The notes beneath the pieces were generated by a model. The model saw nothing but the letters and a program-made list of their open reading frames with translations, was not told where the DNA came from and searched no databases. Source: QEXZ01 sp034660015 (lineage in GTDB: Archaea > Halobacteriota > Syntropharchaeia > Alkanophagales > Methanospirareceae). From it: DNA of 9,633 bases. The position numbers were made by a program, and so were the translations under genes. The stretch spans positions 1 through 9,633 of the forward strand of contig JAYEII010000065.1 in the NCBI GenBank assembly GCA_034660015.1, in the 5' to 3' direction. Numbering within the stretch: position 1 is the first letter of the stretch; every line of letters begins with the position of its first letter. Shown here piece by piece: positions 1 through 6,973 of this stretch.

Positions 1-78
1 CGTTTCTCATCCATTAGATGTGAAAAAAAATATAAAAATGTGATTGTTTAAGATTGAAAGTTATATGCTCTCAGCGTG
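1..78. other. AT-rich flank, no gene seen
   Basis: AT-rich stretch lying beyond the stop codon of the minus-strand radical-SAM remnant. No reading frame, hairpin or repeat shared with the rest of the window was recognised. It may be the junction sequence that replaced the missing 3' part of that gene. Confidence 0.4.
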
Positions 79-492
79 TTAGCATCGCCAACTTTGGTTT
101 TGTGCTGTCTTTAAGTTTACGGAAATGCTTACAAAACCTATACCAAGGGGGTCCATTGTAGAAATACCAACAATTTCTGTTTTCGGTCCGATAAAACGGT
201 GGAGATTGGTAGGGTACACAGTAACTACATTTCCCTCGCCAAACTCCTCAATCAGCAATGATTCGACTTTTCTCAAGCCATAAGGTGCGAACTTTGCGGT
301 GCCATCCTGGTTGAAGGGAACAGGGGGATAAAGCTTTTTTCGAACGAGGAATTTGGGAAAACCCCCTGAAAAAGCGATAAATGGGTTAAGATTAAAATCG
401 CTCATTTCAATCATTGAGGCGGTCAGAACTATCGGCACACCATCATTTTCAGGCATTTTGTCATCAAATCTTGTATGACTACATTTATACAT
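79..492 (-). pseudogene. N-terminal remnant of a B12-binding-domain radical SAM protein
   Basis: The 137-residue frame reads like the amino-terminal part of archaeal B12-binding radical-SAM proteins. Visible landmarks are VPIVLTASMIEMSD near residue 19, a Pro-rich PPVPF stretch, APYGLRKVE near residue 69, and IGPKTEIVGISTMDPLGIG near residue 101, which resembles the Rossmann-like cobalamin-binding domain. Family members run to several hundred residues and carry a CxxxCxxC radical-SAM cluster; here the resemblance stops near residue 122 and an unrelated tail of about 15 residues leads to a stop, so the catalytic part is absent. Two starts are possible, Met1 (position 492) and Met13 (456); substitution pattern against the second copy at 2748-2885 favours Met13. 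The frame may still be expressed, but not as an enzyme. Family assignment rests on remembered motif resemblance. Confidence 0.6.
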
Positions 493-540
493 ATATATGA
501 ATTATTTGTAACATATATAAATGTTATAAAAAAGTTTTTA
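401..540. repeat. Duplicated promoter/5'-gene segment, copy A
   Basis: This 140-base segment recurs at 2748-2885 in the same orientation, with nine substitutions and one 2-base deletion by hand alignment (about 92% identity). It spans the first 30 or so codons of the radical-SAM remnant on the minus strand and its upstream region, and ends at the run AAAAAAGTTTTTA. Downstream of that end lies a plus-strand gene in both places, so the segment may act as a portable two-way promoter. Confidence 0.9.
511..540. promoter_or_regulatory. Divergent archaeal promoter region
   Basis: On the minus strand TTTATATAT (complement of 513-521) lies about 25 bases before Met1 of the radical-SAM remnant, giving a leaderless transcript from Met1 or a leader of about 36 bases for Met13. 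On the plus strand TTATAAAA (525-532) would place transcription start near 551-556, leaving a short leader that contains the ribosome-binding site of the repeat-protein gene. Both are read from sequence resemblance only. Confidence 0.45.
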
Positions 541-563
541 TTATTACATTCTCGCATAATTAA

Positions 564-570
564 AGGAGGT
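564..570 (+). promoter_or_regulatory. Strong Shine-Dalgarno site for the 22-mer repeat protein
   Basis: AGGAGGT lies seven bases before the ATG at 578, a near-perfect anti-SD match. It fixes the start of the repeat protein and suggests high translation, in contrast to the weak site in front of the downstream UbiB gene. Confidence 0.75.
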
Positions 571-577
571 AAAAATC

Positions 578-1006
578 ATGGAAGAAAAAGAGAGTGAAGT
601 AACAAAAGCTGTTAGAGAAGCGGTGGTGAAAGCGGTTGAGAAAGGGGAAGACATAAAAGAAAAGGTAGTTGAGATTGCTCAGGATGCCGTTAAGAAGGCA
701 TTGGAGGGAGCCGAAGTTACGAGGGAGAAAGTGGAATCGGCGGCTAAAGATGCGATGAAAGGCGCAATCGAGGGTGCACGGAAGACGGAGGTGGAGGCTG
801 CTGATGTCACCAAAGGGGCTGCCGAGGGCATAATCGAGGGAACGAAGCAGGCTGGTGCCAAAGCCGCTGACCTCGTGGAACATGCCGCAGAAGCAGCTCT
901 GGACTCCGCAAAAGAAGGGGGCGATAAGGCGGTGGATGTGGTGAAGGGTGTCGTAAAAGGATTTCTTGAAGCAGTCAAAGAGGTCTTAGAGAAGAAGAAA
1001 GAATAA
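578..1006 (+). CDS. Amphipathic 22-residue-repeat protein (apolipoprotein/LEA/phasin-like)
   Basis: A 142-residue protein that consists, after seven leading residues, of six gap-free 22-residue repeats (residues 8-29, 30-51, 52-73, 74-95, 96-117, 118-139) plus a KKE tail. Within each repeat positions 1, 4, 8, 12, 13 and 16 are mostly small or hydrophobic, position 14 is always acidic, and position 22 is Lys or Glu. There is no Pro, Cys, Trp, Tyr or Asn, and one Phe (residue 129). This predicts long amphipathic helices with the 11/22-residue periodicity known from apolipoproteins, perilipins, synucleins and LEA proteins, which bind lipid surfaces or protect under desiccation. No signal peptide or membrane helix is seen. 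It is first in an operon with the UbiB kinase 4 bases downstream. A role at membrane or lipid surfaces is inference; a phasin-like or generic stress role is the alternative. Confidence 0.85.
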   Translation: MEEKESEVTKAVREAVVKAVEKGEDIKEKVVEIAQDAVKKALEGAEVTREKVESAAKDAMKGAIEGARKTEVEAADVTKGAAEGIIEGTKQAGAKAADLVEHAAEAALDSAKEGGDKAVDVVKGVVKGFLEAVKEVLEKKKE

Positions 1007-1010
1007 GAAA

Positions 1011-2711
1011 ATGGCGATTCGTAAAATTGGTGTGATAAGCCGCACGTATCGCCATATCAACCGCTATCGGGAGATTATCGCAATATTAGTAAAGTATGGT
1101 TTTGGAGTGGTATTAGCGAAGCTGGAGTTACAAAAACATCTCGATTTCGGTAAGGGCTTTGTATTAGGGAAAAGTGCTGCAGAAATAGCGGATGTTTCGC
1201 ACTGGGCTCGGGTGCGGATGGCGCTGGAGGAGCTTGGACCAACTTTTGTCAAGTTTGGTCAGATGATGAGCACCAGACCTGATATGATCCCCCACGAACT
1301 TATCACCGAACTGGAGAAGCTTCAAGAGGAGGTCCCTCCGTTTTCCACGGAAGATGCGAAGCGAATTATTGCGGAGGAATTGAACAGTTCAGTGGATCGT
1401 ATCTTCATGGATTTTTCGGGTTCATCTATTGCTGCCGCATCTATTGCACAGGTGCATAAAGCAGTGTTGCCCGATGGAGAAGAAGTGGCAGTCAAGATTC
1501 AGCGTCCTGATATTGACAAAATTATCGAGGTAGACCTGGAGATAATGCTCCATCTCGCCACACTGGCGGAAAAATATCTTAAGGAGGCTGAAGCTATAGA
1601 CATTGTGAAATTAGTAGAGGAATTTGCACGTGTGATTCGGAAGGAACTGAACTTCAGAATCGAGGCGGCATATATTGAGCGTTTTGCTAACAATTTCCAG
1701 GATGACACGACAATTCACGTGCCTAAGGTCTATAAAGGGTTCTCCTCAGGTAAAGTCTTGACGATGGAGTTTATCGGCGGGTACAAAGTCACGGATATTA
1801 CAAAAACCGAGGTGCGTGAGCACGGAATTGACCCTAAAGTCGTGGCATCGCGGGGGTTGGACCTCCTTCTTAAACAGATTTTTGAACACGGGTTCTTTCA
1901 CGCAGACCCGCATCCGGGAAACATCAGAGTTCTGGATGGCAATGTCATCTGCTTCCTTGACTACGGCATGATGGGTAAGCTGTCTGCACGTCATCGCGAG
2001 GACTTAGCTGACATCTTCATTGGGATAATAAGCCGAGATGAACATAAAATTACGAAAACAATCTTAAAGTTAACCGGGCGCAGCCATGTCCGAGATGTTG
2101 AGGAGTTAGAATCGGACATTGCCGAACTTATCGAGGTTTATGCTTATGGTTCACTAAAAGAACTTGAGATAGGGGGTGTTATAACCCACATGGGGGATGT
2201 GATCATCGAACATCATCTGGAAGGGCCTCGGGACTTCTACCTGCTTACAAAAGCACTGGTGACCATTGAAGGTGTGGGTAGGGAACTGGACCCAGAGTTC
2301 AATGCCGTGAAACACGCCGAACCGTTCGCCGAAAAGTTAATCATGGAACGCATGAGCCCCCAAAAGTTAATTGAAGATTTCTATCTCTCCGCTCTCGAAA
2401 CACGCTTGCTGCTGCGTGACCTGCCCTCTGAGGCACGAGACATATTAACACTGCTAAAACAAGGCGAGGCAAAAATTAAATTTGAGCATAAAGGTCTTGA
2501 TCCAATGCTTAAAACCCTTGACCAGATCACCAATCGTACGGTGTTTGCAATTGTTCTGGCTTCTCTCGTGATAGGTTCTGCCCTTATTGTTCTTTCTGGT
2601 GTTCCACCTAAATGGCATGAAATACCGGTTATTGGTATTATTGGTTTTCTTGGAGCAGGAATAATGGGTTTTTGGCTGTTATTCTCGATTTTGCGGCATG
2701 GGAAGATGTAG
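1011..2711 (+). CDS. UbiB/ABC1 (AarF) family atypical protein kinase
   Basis: A full-length 566-residue ABC1/UbiB protein. Family signatures in order: KFGQ (81-84) in the KxGQ helix, the Ala-rich loop AAASIAQVH (141-149) that replaces the usual Gly-rich loop, the VAVK lysine (Lys162), KELNFRIEA (211-219), the catalytic HADPHPGN (297-304) and the metal-binding LDYGMMG (316-322). Two C-terminal hydrophobic helices (about 511-529 and 537-558) anchor it in the membrane, as in bacterial UbiB. Known members bind ATP, show ATPase or kinase activity and are needed for ubiquinone or other isoprenoid-lipid metabolism; the substrate here is unknown. All catalytic residues appear intact. The ATG lies 4 bases after the stop of the repeat-protein gene with only a weak purine-rich leader, so translational coupling is likely. 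A ubiB gene symbol is withheld because quinone synthesis is not shown. Confidence 0.93.
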   Translation: MAIRKIGVISRTYRHINRYREIIAILVKYGFGVVLAKLELQKHLDFGKGFVLGKSAAEIADVSHWARVRMALEELGPTFVKFGQMMSTRPDMIPHELITELEKLQEEVPPFSTEDAKRIIAEELNSSVDRIFMDFSGSSIAAASIAQVHKAVLPDGEEVAVKIQRPDIDKIIEVDLEIMLHLATLAEKYLKEAEAIDIVKLVEEFARVIRKELNFRIEAAYIERFANNFQDDTTIHVPKVYKGFSSGKVLTMEFIGGYKVTDITKTEVREHGIDPKVVASRGLDLLLKQIFEHGFFHADPHPGNIRVLDGNVICFLDYGMMGKLSARHREDLADIFIGIISRDEHKITKTILKLTGRSHVRDVEELESDIAELIEVYAYGSLKELEIGGVITHMGDVIIEHHLEGPRDFYLLTKALVTIEGVGRELDPEFNAVKHAEPFAEKLIMERMSPQKLIEDFYLSALETRLLLRDLPSEARDILTLLKQGEAKIKFEHKGLDPMLKTLDQITNRTVFAIVLASLVIGSALIVLSGVPPKWHEIPVIGIIGFLGAGIMGFWLLFSILRHGKM

Positions 2712-2747
2712 AAACACCTCTGTGGCACTGCAATAAAGAAAAAACCA

Positions 2748-2885
2748 CTCATTTAAATCATTGAGGCTGTTAGAACTATCGGCACACCACCATTTTCTGG
2801 CATTTTGTCATCAAATCTTATATGAATACATTTATGCATATATATGAACTATTTGTAACATATAAATGTTATAAAAAAGTTTTTA
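2748..2885 (-). pseudogene. Second copy (B) of the radical-SAM promoter and 5' end, with stop codon
   Basis: Direct repeat of 401-540, about 92% identical. On the minus strand the frame from 2839 reads MHKCIHIRFDDKMPENGG and then VPIVLTASMI before a TAA. The stop comes from one base change in the Glu codon that follows Ile28 in copy A. Similarity ends at 2748, right after that point, so this is a bare 5' fragment. The upstream side ends at TTTTTA, at the same base as copy A, just before the UbiA-family gene. A 2-base deletion shortens the TATA-like box facing the minus strand, whereas the plus-strand TTATAAAA (2870-2877) is intact and may now serve the UbiA-family gene. Confidence 0.85.
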
Positions 2886-2907
2886 GATACGGGACGGAGT
2901 GGATAAA

Positions 2908-3504
2908 ATGAACCTGAGAGGATACCTCAAGATGCTGAGGGCCAAAGAATGGATAAAGTTCTTTACACCTATCCCGCTTATAGGAGCGATTTTAGCACAT
3001 GCTACGCCCTTTGTTCTTATTTTAGTCGGCATAACCTTCTTCTGTGTGATAGGCTATGGGTTCGTCATAAACAACTATTTCGATGTTGAAATAGACAGGC
3101 GGAATACGAAAAAAGTCAGGATGGGTAAAAATCCACTTTCCGCGGGCAAAGTAACGAAAAAAGAAACTTTGGTGCTCATGAGTGTGCTGCTTGTAATTCC
3201 AATCACACTTTCCTGCTTTTTAACCCTAACCGGAGTTTTATTCACGGTGTTAAGTATTTCTTTCCTCACGCTCTATTCGGTAGAATACATAAGGCTTAAA
3301 GAAAGGTTTATTGTTGATATAATAACTCATGGACTGATGTTTGGCTTGTTTCCCTTTTTAGCGGGGTTTACGCTGGCAGGAGGTGATTTAAATACGCTTA
3401 CAGTGTTGGTTGCCACCCTGTTTATGATAATTGGTTGCGAGGCGTTACTCACGCATCAAATAAAATTCAATGTGTTATCCAACCCGATAAAGTCAACGAA
3501 GTGA
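2908..3504 (+). pseudogene. UbiA-family prenyltransferase, C-terminally truncated
   Basis: The frame encodes 198 residues from ATG 2908; an in-frame GTG at 2899 overlaps the GGAG site (2896-2899) that is well spaced for 2908, so ATG is preferred. The first Asp motif of UbiA enzymes is present (Asn55, Asp59, Asp63 in NNYFDVEID), as are the loop KNPLSAGKVTKKE (74-86), typical of the position of RPL/NPL-SG motifs, and YSVEYIRLKE (123-132). About five membrane helices are visible. UbiA proteins are normally about 280-300 residues with nine helices and a second DxxxD motif. Here, after CEALLTHQI (177-185), where that motif should follow, the frame turns into KFNVLSNPIKSTK and stops. It thus lacks the second Mg-diphosphate site and the last helices and is probably inactive. 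The original product could have been an archaeal lipid or quinone prenyltransferase. Confidence 0.75.
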
Positions 3505-3536
3505 TTGAGAGAATAGTGGATATTCTGCGACAATGA
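3465..3536 (+). other. Possible tail of a different gene fused behind the UbiA remnant
   Basis: In the frame two bases ahead of the UbiA-family reading frame, 23 codons from 3465 to the TGA at 3534-3536 read IQCVIQPDKVNEVIERIVDI and then LRQ. This looks like a natural helical protein C-terminus, with acidic, basic and aliphatic residues alternating, resembling the ends of glycosyltransferase-like proteins. It does not supply the missing UbiA motif. It may be the 3' end of another gene joined here by recombination. The evidence is composition only. Confidence 0.25.
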
Positions 3537-3547
3537 ATTAATATTGT
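3530..3547. terminator. Weak palindrome followed by T-run
   Basis: ACAAT (3530-3534) and ATTGT (3543-3547) flank an AT-rich centre and are followed by TTT. It could end transcripts from the UbiA-family remnant; the stem is short and the call is tentative. Confidence 0.2.
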
Positions 3548-3558
3548 TTTCTAGTGAG

Positions 3559-3578
3559 AATCTGTGTAATCTTGTGGT
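3559..3578 (-). repeat. Dispersed CACAGATT-type intergenic repeat (minus orientation)
   Basis: The complement reads ACCACAAGATTACACAGATT, a 20-base exact match to 9324-9343 on the plus strand. It sits between the UbiA-family remnant and the ATPase gene, outside any gene. Confidence 0.8.
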
Positions 3579-3627
3579 AATAAAATAGCTAAATAAATAC
3601 CCTTATTTATATTGGAGGAATCAGGCA

Positions 3628-6396
3628 TTGGAGAAACAGAAAAGAGGGTATCAACTGTCAGCGGAACAGGTTTTTGACGCCTTGGAATCGGGCAGTGCGG
3701 GACTCAGCACCCGTGAGTCAAAAGCACGGCTTGAAAAATATGGCTATAACGAGCTGAAGTTCAAGAAGCGAAGCACGCTCATCCGGTTTCTGATGCAGTT
3801 TCACAGCGCTTTAATCTATATCCTGCTTGCTGCTGCCTTCGTTACCTCCATTCTGGATATGTGGATGGATACAGCGGTTATTCTGGCGGTGGTCTTTGCC
3901 AATACGATAATAGGATTCATTCAGGAAGGCAAAGCAGAAGCGTCGGTAGAGGCGCTGGAAAAGATGATGACGCCGGAGTGCACCGTGCTCAGGGATGGTG
4001 AGAAGAAGGTTATACCTGCACGTGAATTGGTTCCAGGCGATGTGGTTCTATTGGAGGGGGGAGACAAAGTGCCAGCTGATTTGCGGCTGTTCTACGCAAA
4101 GAACATGAGTGCAGATGAAGCAGCACTCACCGGAGAATCGGTCCCGGTGAAAAAGATTGTTGAACCCATCTCGAAGCCTGACCTATCACCCGCAGATCAG
4201 CGCTGCATGGCTTTCAGTGGCACTTTCATCACACGTGGATCTGGACAGGGCATTGTAGTGGGAACTGGTGAGCATGCAGAGATAGGGAGACTCGCAGAAC
4301 TTATGAAAGCGACACGAAAAATCACCACGCCACTGATGCAGAAGATGGCGGATTTTACCCGGTTTTTGGTTATCGCCATCCTCGCAATCGCAGCTCTTAA
4401 TTTTATACTGGCGTTATTATTTGAATTTCCGCTTGAGTATTCGTTCCTTGCATCGGTGGCTTTAGCGGTTGCAGCGATACCCGAGGGTCTGCCTGCTATA
4501 TTGACCATTACCTTAGCCTTTGGTGTAACGGCAATGGCGCGTAGAAATGCGCTTATAAAGCGGCTGCCCGCGGCAGAAACGCTTGGCTGCACCACGGTTA
4601 TATGCACCGATAAAACGGGGACACTTACCAAAAATCAAATGACCGTGTCGCGGATATACTGCGGTGGGAAGGAATACGAGGTGAGTGGTGTCGGATATGA
4701 ACCTTCGGGGGAATTCATCTTCGATAACAGAGCAATTACCCCAGAAAAAGAGGGTGAAGAGCTGATTGAAACGTTGAAAGCCGGTTACCTGTGCAGCAAC
4801 GCTTCCCTCGCTGAGAATAAGGACGAGGAAAGGTATAGCATAGTAGGAGACCCCACGGAAGGAGCTTTGGTGGTCTCAGCAAGCAAAGCAGGGATTACCG
4901 AGCACCTTCCCAGACTCGATGAGATACCTTTTGTGGCTGAGCACCAGTGTATGGCAACTCTGCACGAAGGTGCAAATAAGACTGAAAATGTAGTTTATGT
5001 GAAAGGTTCGCCAGAGCGGGTTCTGAGGATGTGTCAAAACCAGTTGGTCAATGGAAGTACAGCACCTCTACGCAGTGAGGAGATAATGGCAGAGGCGGAT
5101 GAGATGGCAGGAGAAGCTTTGAGAGTCCTGGGTATGGCGTATAAACTCGTGCCGAATGGGGAAAGAGCGCTCAATTCTGATGATTTGAAAGGGCTGACTT
5201 TTCTCGGACTCCAGGGGATGATAGACCCGCCCAGAGAAGAAGCGATAGAGGGGGTACAGAAATGCAAGCGTGCTGGGGTCCGAGTAGTGATGGTTACCGG
5301 TGACCATGCGCAGACGGCAAAAGCTATTGCACGACGGTTAGGAATTGGCGAGGGTGAAGATAGGGTAATAACCGGAGAAGAGCTGTCACGAATGAGCGAT
5401 GACGAGCTGTACGAAGTTGTAGATACCGTTTCGGTGTATGCCCGGGCTGCCCCGGAACATAAGTTCAGAATAATCAAACAGCTGCGTAGAAGGGGGCATA
5501 TTATCGCCGCCACTGGCGATGGAGTAAACGATGCACCTGCGTTAAAGGCTGCGGACATTGGAATTGCTATGGGGATAACCGGAACTGAAGTGAGCAAAGA
5601 AGCCGCGGATATGATTCTAACGGATGATAACTTCGCCAGCATCGTGTCAGCGGTAGAGGAAGGCAGACACGTCTTTGATAACATCAAGAAGGTCATTCTT
5701 TATACGCTTCCCACGAATGGTGGACAAACCATACTGGTACTGGGAGCGATACTGCTGGCACCATTTATATTCCTTTTCAATCCACACAGAGGGGGTTGCC
5801 TTCCGATCGAGCCGGTGCAAATCCTGTATATAAATTTGCTTGATGCCGTAGCCCTCGCACTGACGCTCATCAGAGAGCCGAAGGAAAAAGGTTTACTCGA
5901 TAGACCGCCTCGCAACCCTAAAGAGCGGATAACGGATAGCCCCTTCTTCAAGAAAGTTGGATTGGTGTCGCTGGTAATGGCAGTTGCAGGATTCACGATG
6001 TTTTACTACTTCGGTGCGCCTGCCATTTACAGTTCCGTAGCGGACCCCGAGTTACTACTGGCGCAGGCGCAAACCGCGGCGTTCACCACTGTTATGCTGG
6101 TTCACATCTGCTATCTCTTCACTGCGCGGTCAATAACGGAGTCGGCATTCAAGTTCAGCCCGTTCTCAAATAAATGGGTGCTTATCGGTGCTGCAATAAC
6201 GCTCGGGCTGCAGCTTACAATAATCTATACCCCTCCGTTTATCGGCATTAATCCTTTTAGAACCGCACCCATACCTGCCGAGTGGTGGATACCCATGATT
6301 TTAATCTCGCTCCCGATATTCTTCATAATCGAGTTAGAGAAGTTCCTGACGAAGCGCTTTTATAACCACAAGATTATTCATTCAGGAAATCGCTAA
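3628..6396 (+). CDS. P2-type cation-transporting ATPase
   Basis: A complete 922-residue P-type ATPase. It starts at TTG 3628, nine bases after GGAGG (3614-3618). In order: N-terminal cation-ATPase domain (about 7-75), TM1-2, actuator loop TGES (168-171), PEGLP in TM4 (285-289), phosphorylated Asp328 in CTDKTGTLT, nucleotide-binding KGSPE (459-463), hinge TGDGVNDAP (629-637), then TM5-10. It uses ATP to move cations across the cell membrane and most resembles the SERCA/PMR1-like branch. Ion-site residues aligned by eye to SERCA: Glu286 (E309), Asn697 (N768), Gln700 (E771), Asn736 (N796), Asp739 (T799), Ala740 (D800). Two acidic Ca ligands are therefore changed or displaced by one residue, so Ca specificity should not be assumed; Na, K or H transport is possible. 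The 3' end overlaps the convergent gene by 23 bases. No co-transcribed partner is evident. Confidence 0.95.
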   Translation: MEKQKRGYQLSAEQVFDALESGSAGLSTRESKARLEKYGYNELKFKKRSTLIRFLMQFHSALIYILLAAAFVTSILDMWMDTAVILAVVFANTIIGFIQEGKAEASVEALEKMMTPECTVLRDGEKKVIPARELVPGDVVLLEGGDKVPADLRLFYAKNMSADEAALTGESVPVKKIVEPISKPDLSPADQRCMAFSGTFITRGSGQGIVVGTGEHAEIGRLAELMKATRKITTPLMQKMADFTRFLVIAILAIAALNFILALLFEFPLEYSFLASVALAVAAIPEGLPAILTITLAFGVTAMARRNALIKRLPAAETLGCTTVICTDKTGTLTKNQMTVSRIYCGGKEYEVSGVGYEPSGEFIFDNRAITPEKEGEELIETLKAGYLCSNASLAENKDEERYSIVGDPTEGALVVSASKAGITEHLPRLDEIPFVAEHQCMATLHEGANKTENVVYVKGSPERVLRMCQNQLVNGSTAPLRSEEIMAEADEMAGEALRVLGMAYKLVPNGERALNSDDLKGLTFLGLQGMIDPPREEAIEGVQKCKRAGVRVVMVTGDHAQTAKAIARRLGIGEGEDRVITGEELSRMSDDELYEVVDTVSVYARAAPEHKFRIIKQLRRRGHIIAATGDGVNDAPALKAADIGIAMGITGTEVSKEAADMILTDDNFASIVSAVEEGRHVFDNIKKVILYTLPTNGGQTILVLGAILLAPFIFLFNPHRGGCLPIEPVQILYINLLDAVALALTLIREPKEKGLLDRPPRNPKERITDSPFFKKVGLVSLVMAVAGFTMFYYFGAPAIYSSVADPELLLAQAQTAAFTTVMLVHICYLFTARSITESAFKFSPFSNKWVLIGAAITLGLQLTIIYTPPFIGINPFRTAPIPAEWWIPMILISLPIFFIIELEKFLTKRFYNHKIIHSGNR

Positions 6397-6973
6397 AGAA
6401 ACGTTCTTTTGGCATTCTCTTGAGGTAAACGTCACCTAAAACACCGATGATTGTTCCGCCAGCTAAATCAAATATCAAATCATACATCGTATCTCTGAGA
6501 CCGGGTTGCAATTGCGTTCCAAAAAGATTATCAGATACGAATTCCGTGATTTCCCAGAACGCTCCCAAGGCCATTGTGAAGATTATAACAAAAATTACAA
6601 TCAGAGGTCTGTTCATTTTAATCTCCGTATATCGGTCCATGATAACGGCAGCGACAAATCCGAGGACTGCTATGGTTATAGAAGAGACAAAATGTGCTAC
6701 CTTATCGTAGAAAGGGTAAAAAAGGTGATACCATCCCCATACATTTCCACTTATAGAAAGATAAAGAGAAAGAACGATGAGAAAATTCAATTCCCACGGC
6801 AAAGTCACATGAAATCTTCGTTTTAGCATTAAGGGTGTCAAAGTTAGAATAAGGGCAAATAATCCCCATACCGCCCAGATGTAGTCTTTGATATAGGCGC
6901 TATAAACGGCATAAACAACGATAAGCATCTGCATTAAATATGCGAGGTAGATTCCGATTTTTTCTCTTAGCAT
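6374..6973 (-). CDS. Six-helix membrane protein, DUF2238/YjdJ-like
   Basis: A 199-residue integral membrane protein with about six hydrophobic helices (roughly 8-26, 33-50, 62-78, 92-111, 122-139, 166-185). Conserved-looking polar motifs lie in or next to the membrane: DKVAHF (90-95), GAFWEITEF (137-145) and a block with GTQLQPGL (152-159) then DTMYDLIFD (161-169). This pattern of DKxxHF, WEIxEF and DTMxDLIxD is that of the DUF2238-like membrane protein group, whose function is unknown. The repeated acidic residues and His94 could form a metal- or lipid-binding site, which is inference. AGGT lies about five bases before the ATG and supports the start. It runs tail to tail with the ATPase, overlapping its last codons. 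A TATA-like box on the complement near 6984-6993 is rather close to the start, so a later start at Met14 or Met16 is possible. Confidence 0.75.
   Translation of the reverse strand: MLREKIGIYLAYLMQMLIVVYAVYSAYIKDYIWAVWGLFALILTLTPLMLKRRFHVTLPWELNFLIVLSLYLSISGNVWGWYHLFYPFYDKVAHFVSSITIAVLGFVAAVIMDRYTEIKMNRPLIVIFVIIFTMALGAFWEITEFVSDNLFGTQLQPGLRDTMYDLIFDLAGGTIIGVLGDVYLKRMPKERFFSDFLNE

Noticed and set aside
679..978. Minus-strand open frame rich in Ala, Ser and Thr, opposite the repeat protein
   Set aside because: It is the antisense shadow of a highly regular, GC-rich-codon repeat gene; no ribosome site and no family features.
3440..3536. Programmed frameshift restoring a full UbiA-family protein
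   Set aside because: Neither alternative frame carries the missing DxxxD motif or further membrane helices, and the frame that continues stops after 23 codons.
4197..4631. 144-codon minus-strand frame opposite the ATPase
   Set aside because: Same reason: it covers the phosphorylation site and TM4 of the ATPase and has no independent features.
5034..5696. 220-codon minus-strand frame opposite the ATPase
   Set aside because: Low-complexity Ser/Thr/Ala/Pro translation typical of an antisense frame; the plus strand encodes conserved ATPase motifs throughout.
3628..6396. Calling the ATPase a Ca pump
   Set aside because: Key ligand positions in TM5 and TM6 differ from SERCA, so only cation transport in general can be supported.
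6447..6826. Plus-strand frames opposite the six-helix membrane protein
   Set aside because: The minus-strand frame has clear hydrophobic periodicity and conserved motifs; the plus-strand ones have none.
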